Below are positions 18,901 to 27,239 of a stretch of 64,000 nt of DNA, piece by piece. The notes beneath the pieces are model-generated. The model was given only the letters and a program-made list of their open reading frames with translations, was not told the origin of the DNA and did no database searches. Made by a program: the position numbers and the translations under genes. Origin of the DNA: Branchiostoma floridae (taxonomy: Eukaryota > Chordata > Leptocardii > Amphioxiformes > Branchiostomatidae); assembly GCF_000003815.2 (NCBI RefSeq), contig NC_049981.1, positions 13,723,035 through 13,787,034 on the forward strand, given 5' to 3'. Positions within the stretch are counted from its first letter, which is position 1, and every line of letters begins with the position of its first letter.

Positions 18901-20954
18901 GAAGCAGGTCGGTGCCTTAGCACTGGGCCGGTAACACCCCANNNNNNNNNNNNNNNNNNNNNNNNNNNNNNNNNNNNNNNNNNNNNNNNNNNNNNNNNNN
19001 NNNNNNNNNNNNNNNNNNNNNNNNNNNNNNNNNNNNNNNNNNNNNNNNNNNNNNNNNNNNNNNNNNNNNNNNNNNNNNNNNNNNNNNNNNNNNNNNNNNN
19101 NNNNNNNNNNNNNNNNNNNNNNNNNNNNNNNNNNNNNNNNNNNNNNNNNNNNNNNNNNNNNNNNNNNNNNNNNNNNNNNNNNNNNNNNNNNNNNNNNNNN
19201 NNNNNNNNNNNNNNNNNNNNNNNNNNNNNNNNNNNNNNNNNNNNNNNNNNNNNNNNNNNNNNNNNNNNNNNNNNNNNNNNNNNNNNNNNNNNNNNNNNNN
19301 NNNCATACGCAAATTGTTTCCAACATAAAGAATTAAGATCAAACATGTTCAATCGTTCAATTGTCAATCGTTTGAACAGTTTAGAAATATTGTAACTGAA
19401 ATGTTCTTTTACTTATAATAGTTCAAGCCTATCACAAATATCATTCTAAAACCCTCTGGGTAACTTGGAATGGACAAATATTGAATAATCTGCTAGAAAT
19501 GGTGCCTTTCCTGTGCTATTTAAACAGGTGTGTGAGCTTGGTAACCTGGAGGTGCTGTACCTAGACTATAACCAGCTGAGAGACTTACCCCGGGGCCTGG
19601 GGAGGCTGGTGAAGCTACGGGAGCTGTGGCTGTCCAGTAACCAGATCCAACACCTTCCTGACGAGGTACGTCATCACACTGTTACATGTGGGGGGCTGGA
19701 GGCTAACTCCTACCGCTCAATCTGACCAATCACTGATACCGTTCGAGCTGACCAATCCCTGATACCGTTCGAGCTGACTAATCACTGATAAAGGTTGAGC
19801 GGACCAATCCCTGATCCCGTTAGAGCTGACCAATCACTGATACCGTTCGAGCTGACTAATCACTGATAAAGGTTGAGCGGACCAATCCCTGATACCGTTA
19901 GAGCTGACCAACCCCATAGCTCGTCAAACAGCTCGGCCAAAATGCATAATGTAATTAGGCAACATTGAGTGATACAAATGTTGACACTTCCAGCTGTAGT
20001 CACATAGTACTTTAGACCTGATTGCCAACAAGCTAATATGCTAACTCCCTGAGACAATGAACATTGCAGCATTTATAGCTGTCACCTGTCGGTGTAACCA
20101 GTAGTCCACAAACAAGGTCGTCTCACAATATCAGCGGAGTCTCTGGAAACAGAACAAAACAGTACACTTCCTTTTTTGAAACCTGTGCTGGATTTTCATT
20201 CACTATGATTGTAACTGTTAACGTTTTCTCTCAATACTACCGATTGTAGACATACTGGCAATTTAAGTCAATACAGCATCAGAATGACGATAGTGTTAGT
20301 GATAATATTGTTGTCTGTACATATCAATTTTTACATTCATTGTATGTATAAAATCTTAACTGCTAAAGGTCCTATGTACTATGATAGGGTATTAACGCGT
20401 TAAGTCCGTATTGGCTGTCATTGTACAAAACCTTGCAATTGATACACAATGGATGGACAGCCTGGAGCACAATTGTTCTTAAAGAGATAGATTGCAATTG
20501 GTTAAAGTTTACACGCATAAATCTTGCGGTAATTATTCTATATTTAATCATGGGAAAATTACTGTTTCTGATCCCACAGATTTGCCTGTTGCTGAACATT
20601 GAAGTTCTCTCGGTCAACAACAACAAGTTGACCGCTTTGCCAGAAAACATCTGCAGCCTGTCCAAACTGTGGATGATGCACGTTCGAAACAACGCCATCC
20701 ACCGCCTCCCGGCTGAACTGCACCGCCTCTCCAACCTTCAAGTCATCGACGTGGCGGGAAACCCTTTGGAGTTCCCGCCAGCTGAGGTCTGCGGCAAGGG
20801 GCTTTCCGCCATCATGGGCTTCGTGCGGGACCACGCACTTCCGGAAAGTGAGACCGGATGTGACGGCATCATGACGTCAAGTGCGCACTTGCCTCTGATG
20901 AGCTGCACGGTGGCACTTTCGCCAACCGAATCACCGGATTTCATTGATATATAA
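8980..20954 (+). CDS. TRADD-N-like domain plus leucine-rich-repeat protein, seven exons
   Basis: Exons as read: 8980-9958, 10505-10888, 11242-11403, 11421-11744, 11941-12866, 19528-19665 and 20580-20954. Joined they give one frame of 1095 residues. Order: Ser/Pro/Arg-rich disordered region (1-326), a TRADD-N-like alpha/beta domain (about 330-450), a linker with a short coiled coil (near residue 580) and about eleven 23-residue repeats of the LxxLPxx(I/L)xxLxxL type (about 791-1040), as in SHOC2 and LRRD1. No signal peptide or membrane segment is seen, so it is probably cytoplasmic. TRADD-N-like domains are adaptor modules that lancelets use widely in immune and death-signalling proteins; a role there is inference. 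All introns before the repeats are phase 1, those within the repeats phase 0. The join of exons 3 and 4 is uncertain. Gap 18942-19303 is intronic. Confidence 0.8.
10505..10888 (+). CDS. TRADD-N/LRR gene, exon 2 (TRADD-N-like domain)
   Basis: Exactly 128 codons between two phase-1 introns, so a portable domain exon. Acceptor TATTTCAG at 10504, donor GTAAGT at 10889. The pattern is: hydrophobic strand, helix with basic residues, GDRIGLHFFTVQHLDNFW, a G.GSV.ERL.PVLIT segment, and a final V.VNIDEEEYLYVRKQL. Strand, then aromatic Trp helix, then ILIT, then (D/E)..Y(L)..R is the layout of TRADD N-terminal-like domains. This is recognition from memory, without a profile search. Confidence 0.7.
10894..11070. 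mobile_element. 177-bp MITE with 12-bp terminal inverted repeats
   Basis: The left end is TACTGTAAATGC (10894) and the right end GCATTTACAGTA (11059-11070), a perfect inverted pair that includes a TA on each side, as expected for a Tc1/mariner-type target. Inside are repeated words on both strands: CGCGGTGGTTT and AAAACCACCGCGAA. The element begins five bases into the intron, so the donor GTAAGT of exon 2 borrows its sixth base from it. Confidence 0.8.
11242..11744 (+). CDS. TRADD-N/LRR gene, exons 3 and 4 (linker with coiled coil)
   Basis: Acceptor CTTTCCACAG at 11241, donor AAG|GTATAC at 11745. The frame entering from exon 2 runs to a TAG at 11406. The frame needed to enter exon 5 is open from 11350 onward. 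Excising 11404-11420 (GT..CAG, 17 nt) joins the two without a stop; so would a small indel. The second part contains a predicted coiled coil (LTDRLQKMESVLEQIRRLV). Confidence 0.6.
11404..11420 (+). other. 17-nt GT..CAG segment: micro-intron or frameshift
   Basis: The sequence starts GTTAGAATC and ends CTCAG, and it carries the only stop (TAG) that breaks the joined frame. Removing it keeps all downstream frames and gives a phase-1 junction like its neighbours. Animal introns this short are almost unknown, so an indel in the assembly or in this allele is at least as likely. Confidence 0.35.
11941..12866 (+). CDS. TRADD-N/LRR gene, exon 5 (first six leucine-rich repeats)
   Basis: Acceptor TTTACATTACAG at 11940 and donor TCG|GTGGGT at 12867. 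About 174 hydrophilic codons are followed by repeats beginning MEVQSLDLSSQQLKQLP. The next are VRLDLSNNKFRKFP, EHLNISRNTLSSFP, RNLQMTNMALEEIP, EVLNIRDNNLTRLP and a sixth that is completed across the intron. Confidence 0.85.
12914..12919 (-). terminator. AATAAA polyadenylation signal of the nested gene
   Basis: AATAAA on the - strand (TTTATT on +), 65 bases past the TGA-type end of the nested frame. Cleavage 10-30 bases further would fall at about 12885-12905, just short of host exon 5 (ends 12866). Confidence 0.6.
12984..15548 (-). CDS. LRR receptor-like single-pass membrane protein, nested in intron 5
   Basis: One uninterrupted frame. I chose the ATG at 15548 because it opens a signal peptide (MKVAKQVAVFLIILMRC); an in-frame ATG 75 bases upstream (15623) would bury it. 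The product is 854 residues. After a Cys-rich N-terminal cap (CFPGC..CLPDC..CIRC) come about seven LRRs (roughly 110-280, e.g. LSLSHNNISSIDSSPF, LDLSDNLLTYLSS). A non-LRR ectodomain with N-glycosylation sites follows, then a Thr/Pro-rich stalk, a membrane helix at about 518-542 and a 310-residue cytoplasmic tail. The tail has YEEIPDEY, YWEIKDEHY and two NYQ motifs, typical of lancelet LRR receptors with possible phosphotyrosine docking. The ligand is unknown. It is antisense to, and wholly inside, an intron of another LRR gene. Confidence 0.9.
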   Translation of the reverse strand: MKVAKQVAVFLIILMRCESLDIPCFPGCDYDYTDSWSSCLPDCKSYTNMHPDMGRQNTACIRCTTAQLQLQHVANEKNLSVLAVPTPICLPNNLHVAVRGLSLGKLSVEKLRPLQQSKIQFLTLAECGITDLGEHVLGVFPRLSSLEIIFNGLTEVKEQWFSGLKHPDFFYSLSLSHNNISSIDSSPFQKLSFLTGLLLDNNSLKSIQSSWLAGLERLFYLSLKSNQIRNIHPTAFMFLRDLDKLDLSDNLLTYLSSDTTRGLHKLHDLIVGGRLPLIDASAPLVKNWKLDYNRLRTGEFIAVTVNEVLFCMRKRPRMTRYQVHVHHYNTLTQVYMDIVLQCKILNLELTSADKASYDLPIAIISNVNNTEHATSINQLCRDSWKDVGIVNVALSQDLNLRIVSIRVEKSYQTHPVAVILSAITTGNENINMSDAVCFGKNGTVLGHEELKNVTCLFNTCGKVYRHVFTTPLCNSPDDTVRVGEKGVTNTTKQPAKATVSTPSTAPFVTVGSDKEQSWGYLGLVTVLAVIGVTAVVLFLTYFVRRWGCCSGGNQAAQAGNACPGSPLGVVSCSSWMVSGASGPTVTVSAGKYSADPDEDVETTPKLASSSSDEQQYEEIPDEYFLYYNTRPASLHHDYWEIKDEHYNYENTQSRPLSLPLSLQAHLSGQDDEDSSITFYASAVNENYQESAGHRENSAPPYEVVKERARNLALMGKYGRLQRGFKQKASRVYLDARARKILTSNPSAINQNYQDPGRQRQKGAPSYETPTIHKSRARDLALVGKYGRMQKGFRQKANRVYLDAHKHESTQSKTQQNMSSTSQAPTIPTITPSKADVSTIREIVRKGKVKRSQTF
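15671..16130. other. GC-rich patch upstream of the nested gene
   Basis: About 450 bases much richer in GC than the surroundings, with recurring GGGCCC, CCCGGT and GGGCACC words. No coding exon is seen. It could be a promoter-proximal region of the nested gene or a repeat; nothing decides between these. Confidence 0.3.
16628..16860. repeat. direct repeat pair with inverted edge
   Basis: Two copies (about 16630-16735 and 16777-16850) share TTTGTGGACGCT.AG, CGAAC.GTGAA, ACGGGGC.CTTGATTGG and TAAATATTTCCCGCTA. Between and after them the word TTCATCGGAAGACAC appears in both orientations (near 16750-16765 and 16842-16856), so the block has both direct and inverted symmetry. Confidence 0.6.
17888..17936. 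repeat. 21-bp inverted repeat (hairpin)
   Basis: Left arm 17888-17908 begins CAATACTTCTGCTTGC and right arm 17916-17936 ends GCAAGCAAAAGTATTG. One mismatch and a seven-base loop. It is isolated in intron 5, with no further element ends seen. Confidence 0.75.
18676..18941. repeat. 146-bp tandem repeat running into the gap
   Basis: The unit starting CTGGCGGCGTAAACTCC at 18676 recurs at 18822 almost unchanged (one substitution in the first 30 bases), and the second copy is cut by the assembly gap. The gap probably hides further units of this minisatellite. Confidence 0.8.
18942..19303. other. assembly gap (362 N)
   Basis: Run of N in intron 5 of the TRADD-N/LRR gene. Any reading frame crossing it is meaningless. 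Confidence 0.99.
19528..19665 (+). CDS. TRADD-N/LRR gene, exon 6 (two repeats)
   Basis: 138 bases, exactly 46 codons or two 23-residue repeats, bounded by phase-0 junctions (TTTAAACAG acceptor, GAG|GTACGT donor). It contains EVLYLDYNQLRDLP and RELWLSSNQIQHLP. The exon length as a multiple of the repeat allows gain or loss of repeats without frame change. Confidence 0.85.
19721..19910. repeat. 26-bp minisatellite, about seven units
   Basis: Units of the form CTGACCAATCACTGATACCG/TTCGAG start at 19722, 19748, 19774, 19800 and so on. A variant GCGGACCAATCCCTGAT alternates. It lies in intron 6, 56 bases after the exon 6 donor. Confidence 0.85.
20580..20954 (+). CDS. TRADD-N/LRR gene, exon 7 (last repeats and C-terminus)
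   Basis: Acceptor GATCCCACAG at 20579, phase 0, stop TAA at 20952. It carries EVLSVNNNKLTALP, WMMHVRNNAIHRLP and QVIDVAGNPLEFPP, then a cap helix (IMGFVRDHAL) and a 40-residue Ser/Thr-rich tail ending DFIDI. No clear polyadenylation signal was found within the next kilobase. Part of this exon and its 3' flank recurs at 22161-23115. Confidence 0.85.
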   Translation: MCLLLNIEVLSVNNNKLTALPENICSLSKLWMMHVRNNAIHRLPAELHRLSNLQVIDVAGNPLEFPPAEVCGKGLSAIMGFVRDHALPESETGCDGIMTSSAHLPLMSCTVALSPTESPDFIDI

Positions 20955-21789
20955 CTGATAATTGAGATGATTTAACATCTGACGTGCGCTCAATATTACC
21001 TGCGTATAAGAGTGTTGATTTTGATACGGCGCCATGCAATTAACTAGCTATAGACCTAGTTGTCAAACTCACTTAATGTTTGATCGTATATGAATAATCG
21101 GTTAGCTTAACTCAAAACTGGACATGTATACGTGCAAAGTGAGCGATAGTAATTTTAGAATCCCATTTTATGATTGAAGAAGTAGAATCGAAGGTTGGAA
21201 AAGAAACAGATACGTTATACACATGTATAGACCGTTATACTAAATATTTATAGGGATAACGATAAGGGCGCGCGATAATGGTGGTTATTATAATGCTTTT
21301 AGACTTCACTTTGCTTTCGTTGATACGTATTTAAAGTTCTTTCTACTTAATGCTTTTGACAAAAGACAAAAAGTGGAAGAGAAAAAGAGAGAGTGAGTAG
21401 CACCGACAATCATGGTGGCGGTAGATAGCTAAGATAGCTCACACCATAACCAAGTGAATCATCGAGAGAGAAGTCTCCAACACGAGAGAATGGACTTGCC
21501 AAATCGTCTACCGGCCTCTGGTCTTGAGAATGACTTGCTCAATTATTAGTTGCACCTCATATTGTGTAAGAAAATAGTTGACAGTTTTCCATTATATTTC
21601 CATGTTATATACTTGTAAAACGAACTTTTGTGTTATACCACATTGTAATCCCATAGGCTTGATTGAGTGTACACGCTGAGATTGTACATGCTTGGCTTAT
21701 ATCCAATACACTATTTTAACGATCTTGTTTCTGTGGTTATTCAATGTGGTTATTGGTTGTTCCAAGGAGCTATTATACAGATGGCCATC
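20955..21789. other. 3' flank of the TRADD-N/LRR gene
   Basis: No further exon. The first 180 bases are homologous to 22785-23115 (see the degraded copy). The rest shows nothing recognisable. Confidence 0.45.
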
Positions 21790-22030
21790 TGTATAAACTT
21801 TTTGAAGGAGAGGTAAAAAACCGTCACGGAGGGTATTGACTTTGAGGATGTATGATTTGGATTGTGAAAGTTTTCTACTTCGTGTATAAATGCGCCCCGT
21901 TCTGCAACTGCCTGCAGTTATTTGACCTTTGCAGAGTGGCGTTTCAAAGTGGGCGTGAGAAGACGACACGCTGACAGGATTTGTATCTTTTTTATTTTTT
22001 TAACTTGTACCCTAAACTCAAACATATCCA
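21790..22030 (+). repeat. interspersed repeat, copy 1 (inverse of 50553-50855)
   Basis: Shares with the reverse strand of 50553-50855 the words AAGGAGAGGTAAAAA, ATGATTTGGATTGTGA, CGTGTATAAATGCGCC, GGCGTTTCA.AGTGGGCG and TACCCTAAACTCAAACAT. This family is present twice in the window in opposite orientations. Confidence 0.75.
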
Positions 22031-22160
22031 TTTTTCGGATTCCTTAAGTGCACTCTATTATATTTTTTCCGAGCCGAAGCCAATCACCTTGGCGTATAAC
22101 TATAAAAATCCCCTTGGCTGAAAACTGTGTTCTGCTGCCTTCAAGGGGTCTCACTCATTA

Positions 22161-23115
22161 CGGGCGTCGTGCGTGACTTCCGGAAAGCGAGACCGGATGT
22201 GACGGCATCATGACGTCAAGTGTCCACTTAACTTTGTGCAATATCCGCAGCGACCCATGGCGAAACTACGGAAGGAGGTTGAAGTGGCAGAAATGTCCGG
22301 AGTGTCGCCCGAAGGGTCACTGAACGGTCTCTGAACAGATAGAAAGAAGGCGGGTTGGTTTTCGTGGACTCAAATTAACCCCGGCCCTCGTGTCTATATT
22401 GTGAAACACCTATCTCGGCAATGGCTGGCATATGATACGCAAACCACGTGGCTAAATCGGCCTCACCGGTGGATGTTGAGCCAGCCAACATAAACTCGAC
22501 TTAACCAACTAATCACCCTCAAGTCAGTCAAGCCCAAGTCTCTTCTCCTCTAACGCTCTCTATCCACCTCCGTCCGACCTCTCCGGTGTAGATAAAACAG
22601 ATAGAAAATACAAGCCAGGGCGTTTGATAGGTTCCATGGACAGGTGAAGATGTACAGGTGGTTAATGAGCTCACCTGGAGTGCTCCAGATCAGGTGTCAC
22701 CTCTTAACGACGCGAAGACGGAGCGCTCTCGTGCACCTGGAACAGTGAGCTGCACGATCCCCGAAAGAATAACCAAATAATCGCATGTCATTGGTATATA
22801 ATTGCGCAAACGACATGAAGAAAATGATTTGACATCTGGCGTGCACTTAACATGGTTTTACCATAAGAGTGTTTAGCGTTTACTAATGAGCGCTCTTGAG
22901 GTTATCATGTGCAGGTACCGGTGTCCAAGGATGCAACAGATGTAATGCGTTTTGATTGAATTACGTTGAAGAGGGAAGAGGCGAGAGGTTGACGAAATAT
23001 TCATAATATTTTCAGACGTTACGCGTTGCCACGGAATTAACTTGGCCTGGTTGTCGAATTCACTTAAGATCCGATCAATTGCGTGCGCAAAAATTAATCA
23101 GGCGGTTAGGTGGAG
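22161..23115 (+). pseudogene. degraded copy of the last LRR-gene exon and its 3' flank
   Basis: 22163-22240 matches 20818-20892 nearly base for base through CTTCCGGAAAG.GAGACCGG and TGACGGCATCATGACGTCAA, but a 5-8 base loss just before breaks the frame with the repeat region. 22785-23115 then matches 20935-21115 (TCATTGrTATATAA, GATTTrACATCTGrCGTGC, the AAGAGTGTT block, GGTTGTCGAATTCACTTAA). About 540 unrelated bases (22241-22784) separate the two parts. No splice acceptor or LRR is present ahead of it. It is a partial duplication interrupted later, not an alternative last exon in any form I can support. Confidence 0.65.
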
Positions 23116-23180
23116 ATATTAGTGTCAAAACCACAAAAGTCGATTCGAATGATGATAACAATACTAATAAATATTACCAA

Positions 23181-24178
23181 ACTAGAGTTCGGCGACCTCA
23201 TACCTCCATGAAAATTTAGAGCTTTCCTAAATTTAATGAAATTGACTAACACATAAACATGATTTATGCATGGTGTTGTTCATCATTGACTAACGTACAC
23301 ATGTCACAATTATAAAATTCCCATTATTAATCATAAAACAGTTTTGCAATTTTTACATAAATTATGCAAATAAGCTCCTCATTACCATATTTGGTATCTG
23401 CTTATACTCCACCTATCATAATTAACATGTGTTACATTTATGGAAGTCCAGTTATTGAAAACAATTGAATTATACAATTTCCTCGTTAATTATGCAAATT
23501 AAGTCCTCATTTGCATAACATGTATATCACTATGAACATCTTTGTCCAAGGTACCCGCATGCCTAATATGATGCCAATCCGTCAATCCTTTCTGCAGTTA
23601 TCCACTTTGGAATGTCTTGACAAAAATGCCCCTGCAGTTCCCAAATTAAATGTTAGGGGGCTGAAACTTACTCCACTCCGTCATAACACAAAAAGCTATC
23701 TACCGCCTAAATGTCAAGACCACAGCATGTCTGGAACAAAAGATACATTGAAAAAACTGCTATGATAGAATATTCTCATTAATTATGCAAATGTACTCCT
23801 ATTTTGCATAATAGTATCTTATCTTGTACAACGTTGTCTAAGGTACCTACATACCAAAAATCATGAAAACCCGTTGTTCCCTCCTTTAGTTATACTCTTC
23901 AGAAGTTTTTGACAAAAATGCCCCTGCTATCCCAAAACTAGACACTAGGGGGCCCAAACTTATGTCATTTCTTCCTGAGCACAAGAGCTATCTAACACTA
24001 AAAAATCGTGACCATAGCATGTTCAGAACACCGAGATAGCAAAACCGGAAGTTGCGCTGCAGTACCAAGGGGAGCCGCTAGGGGGCCCAAAATCTAATCA
24101 TTTCCAGCTTTCATCACACACTACCAACACACCAAGTATGAAACCAATCCACCCAGCCGTTCTTGAGTTATCGTGTTT

Positions 24179-24217
<39 letters not shown>

Positions 24218-25266
24218 AACGCAGGGTAAACTAGAGTTCGGCGACCTCATACCTCCATGAAAATTTAGAGCTTTCGTAAATTTCATGCAATTGACTAACA
24301 CATTAACATAATTTATGCATGGTGTTGCTCATCATTGACTAACGTACACATGTCAGTTATAAAATTCCCATTATTAATCATAAAGTGGTTTTGCAATTTT
24401 TACATAAATTATTCAAATAAGTTCCTCATTACCATATTTGGTATCTGCTTATATTCCACCTATTATAATTAACATGTGTTACATGTATTGAGGTCCAGTC
24501 ATTGAAAACAATGGAACTATACAATTTCCTGATTAATTATGCAAATTAAGTCCTCATCTGCATAACATGTATATCATTATGAACTTCTTTGCCTAAGCTA
24601 CCCGCATGCCTAAAATGCAGGCAATCTGTCGTTCCTGTCTGTAGTTATCCTCTTTGGAGTGTCTTGACAAAAACACCCCTGCAGTTCCACAATTAAATGT
24701 TAGGAGGCTGAAACTTGCCCCACTTTGTCATGACACTGAAAGCTATCTACCACCAAAATGTCAAGGCCATAGCATGTCTCGAACTAGAGATACATTGAAA
24801 AACTGCTATGATAGAATATTCTCATTAATTATGCAAATGTACTTTTGTTTTCCATAATTAGTATCTTATCTTGTAAAACATTGTCTAAGGTACCTACATA
24901 CCAAAAATGATGAAAATCCGTTGTTCCCTTCTTGAGTTATCGTCTTCAGAAGTTTTTGACAAAAATGCCTCTGCTTTCCCAAAACTAGACGCTAGGGGGG
25001 CCAAACTTATGTCACTTATTCCTGAGCACAAGAGCTATCTAACACCCCAAAATCGTGACCATAGCTTGCTCATAACACGAGATAGCAAACCCGGAAGTTG
25101 CGGTGCAGTACCGAGGTAAGCTGCTAGGGGGCCCAAAATCTAATCATTTCCAGCTTTCATCACACCCTACCAACACACCAAGTATGAAACCAATCCACCG
25201 AGCCGTTCTTGAGTTATCTTGTTTACACACACACACACAGACAGACACACAGACAAACACGGGGTA
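23181..25266. repeat. two tandem copies of a 1.05-kb composite repeat
   Basis: Unit 1 (23181-24228) and unit 2 (24229-25266) align throughout. Both start CTAGAGTTCGGCGACCTCAT and end in a CA microsatellite plus ACAAACACGGGGTAAA (or AACGCAGGGTAAA). Within each, a module of about 350 bases occurs twice (TTAATTATGCAAAT..GACAAAAATGCC..CTAG...GGGG.CCAAACTTA). No open frame of significance. The family ends (ACCTCCATGA) link it to 4801-5254. A diverged relative is at 30421-30835. Confidence 0.85.
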
Positions 25267-25304
25267 AAATATAACCTCCATGACATTTCATTGAGGTAAA
25301 TATA

Positions 25305-25328
25305 ACCTCCATGACATGTCATGGAGGT
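25305..25328. repeat. 24-bp perfect palindrome
   Basis: ACCTCCATGACA followed by its exact complement TGTCATGGAGGT. The half site is the terminal motif of the repeat family that fills 23181-25266, so this looks like two element ends joined head to head, right after the tandem pair. Confidence 0.8.
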
Positions 25329-25422
25329 AAATATTGCTTTTAAACGTGATATTGGCGATAAGATAACATTTGTTACTTAATGCTGTTGACATTGTATAAG
25401 GGGGAGGAAGTGTGAGTGTGCA

Positions 25423-25449
25423 GTAGAGAGAGAGAGAGACAGAGAGATG

Positions 25450-25482
<33 letters not shown>
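25423..25482. repeat. (GA)n microsatellite
   Basis: About 60 bases of AG dinucleotides with a few interruptions (GACAG, GATGG, GGGAG). Confidence 0.9.
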
Positions 25483-26999
25483 TTTGCAGTGTTGTAGAGT
25501 ACTCTTGTTTGAAGTGCTCATGTTTTAAATGACTGATGTCACGACATGAAATCCCCGGTAATTGTAGCCACATACATAAACTATAGGGTGTCGAATAGGT
25601 GGCTTAATACCTTTATCGCCACATTTAGAACTATAGTTAGTAGTTGTGTCCTCCTTCTCTAATGGCCATCAGATTGGTACCTTGTGATCTGCCTACACAC
25701 AGTTCTGAACTAAATATCTGATGTAGCCAATGTGATGCTATTAGACATGCTTGGTTCTTAACGAGCGAGTTTTAAATGTATTAAAAGCTATTACGGACAT
25801 ACCTCTCAAAGTATTGTAATTACAATTATCATACGAAGAAAGAGATCTTTGCTATGGTCCTCAATTACCTGTGCACATGTGGATAATTGTATCACTCCGA
25901 GATCTGTTTCCTTTAGGTTTACGTACAACACCGCACTACTTTGTACCCGAACTATTTGTGATTTTTTTTTTTCGAAACTCGCGGCGGAATACTGTGTTCT
26001 ACGGCCTTAAAGCTACTCTACGCGCGTACTCTACGTAACTATCAGCTTTACTGTCTGGAAACGAAGAGATTGGTAAGTACCCTTTGGTTTTTGTTCAAGC
26101 TATCTTTCATATCTTTTATAAATATATTTATTAGTTAACACTTATCAGGCCATACGCATTCCTAAGGAAGATTGATATACATGCACACCTTCGTCATTTT
26201 TCTTGTGTTTTATTTTATTTTCTCTTTCCCACGACTTTTGCTCCGGCCACTTCCCGACTGTGGTCGGCGTTTGGTTGGGAATAGCCTGGAGAATCCTTCC
26301 TACTACCTTCAGTTTGCTCCCCTGATCATATCCAAGTAGAATATACCCCTCATGTCTGGCATTGGTTGAATTCATAGTCGGCTGGCGCATACGACTTTTA
26401 AAGACGAGTAGACAACCTGCACGATGGCCTGGCAACCATAGAAACCACAGATATCACATTGGCTCACGACTTACTTCCAATAATGGTCCTGAGAAGTCCG
26501 GGAGGCCACAGCGTTATGGTGGGCTATGTGTGACAGGGTCTCTTCCCCTGTTGCCTGTATCTGTTGTAAAAGCTCCGGTATATCATCAATTTGGTCCTCC
26601 AATCCTCTACTTTTAATGTTACTAACCATCAATACTAGACCTTAGAGTAATCCCTTTGGTTGACTTTGGTTTCTTGATTATGTTTTAGACTTGATACTTG
26701 ATGCAGTGGTCTATTTTGAAGATCACAATCCTCCACTGGCCTGAGTTTCCGCTCTATTTTCTCGGACCGACGGTGGATTTTTGTCGCGATGATGCAATTC
26801 TTACATGAAAGCTGTGTCGTGATTGCCTCCAGAAGCAATCTTCAGACCAAAGACTCCCATCCTTTTGATGCAGCTATTGGATAAACCTTTTCAAACTCAA
26901 TGTGAAATCAAAACAACTCCTACTCTTTACTTTCGGCACAAAATAAACTTTATTTTTGTACTTTCATCAATCCAATGGTCGCAGTATGAGGCGATATTT
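25483..26999. other. upstream region of the Cys-rich peptide gene
   Basis: A donor-like GATTG|GTAAGTAC at 26073 makes about 26000-26072 a candidate 5' non-coding exon, since the coding exon at 27152 is preceded by an acceptor and needs one. Open frames near 26145-26435 and 26635-26838 on the - strand are not recognised and lack splice support. Confidence 0.35.
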
Positions 27000-27160
27000 T
27001 AAATTTGTGCTTTGAACGTTAACAATGAAAAGACACGTACCAGCCGGGATCAAAATTAAGTTGGAAATCTCGGAGGGTCCTTTCACATGTTTCACATCTC
27101 CTGTTATGTAGTTTCCCACCTTTCATTGGTCTGTCTTTCATGTTATTTTCAGTTGGCAAA

Positions 27161-27239
27161 ATGGCGGGCACTAACGGTCAACTGATGATTCTAGCAGTGG
27201 TGATCTTTTTCACTGTAGCCGTCATCAAGGGTACAGAAG
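27161..27239 (+). CDS. Cys-rich peptide gene, exon 1 (signal peptide)
   Basis: 26 codons plus one base. Donor CAGAAG|GTAGGG at 27240. Encodes a hydrophobic signal sequence ending near VIKGTEG. Confidence 0.75.

Noticed and set aside
18882-19367. Three overlapping - strand open frames over the N block
   Set aside because: They consist almost entirely of unknown residues across the assembly gap.
22161-22330. Alternative last exon of the TRADD-N/LRR gene
   Set aside because: No acceptor or leucine-rich repeat precedes the duplicated stretch, and the upstream part is out of frame.
26145-26435. 96-codon - strand frame with an ordinary amino-acid mix
   Set aside because: No splice signals, homologous motif or partner exon found; it lies in the presumed 5' UTR intron of the Cys-rich peptide gene. 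Left unassigned.
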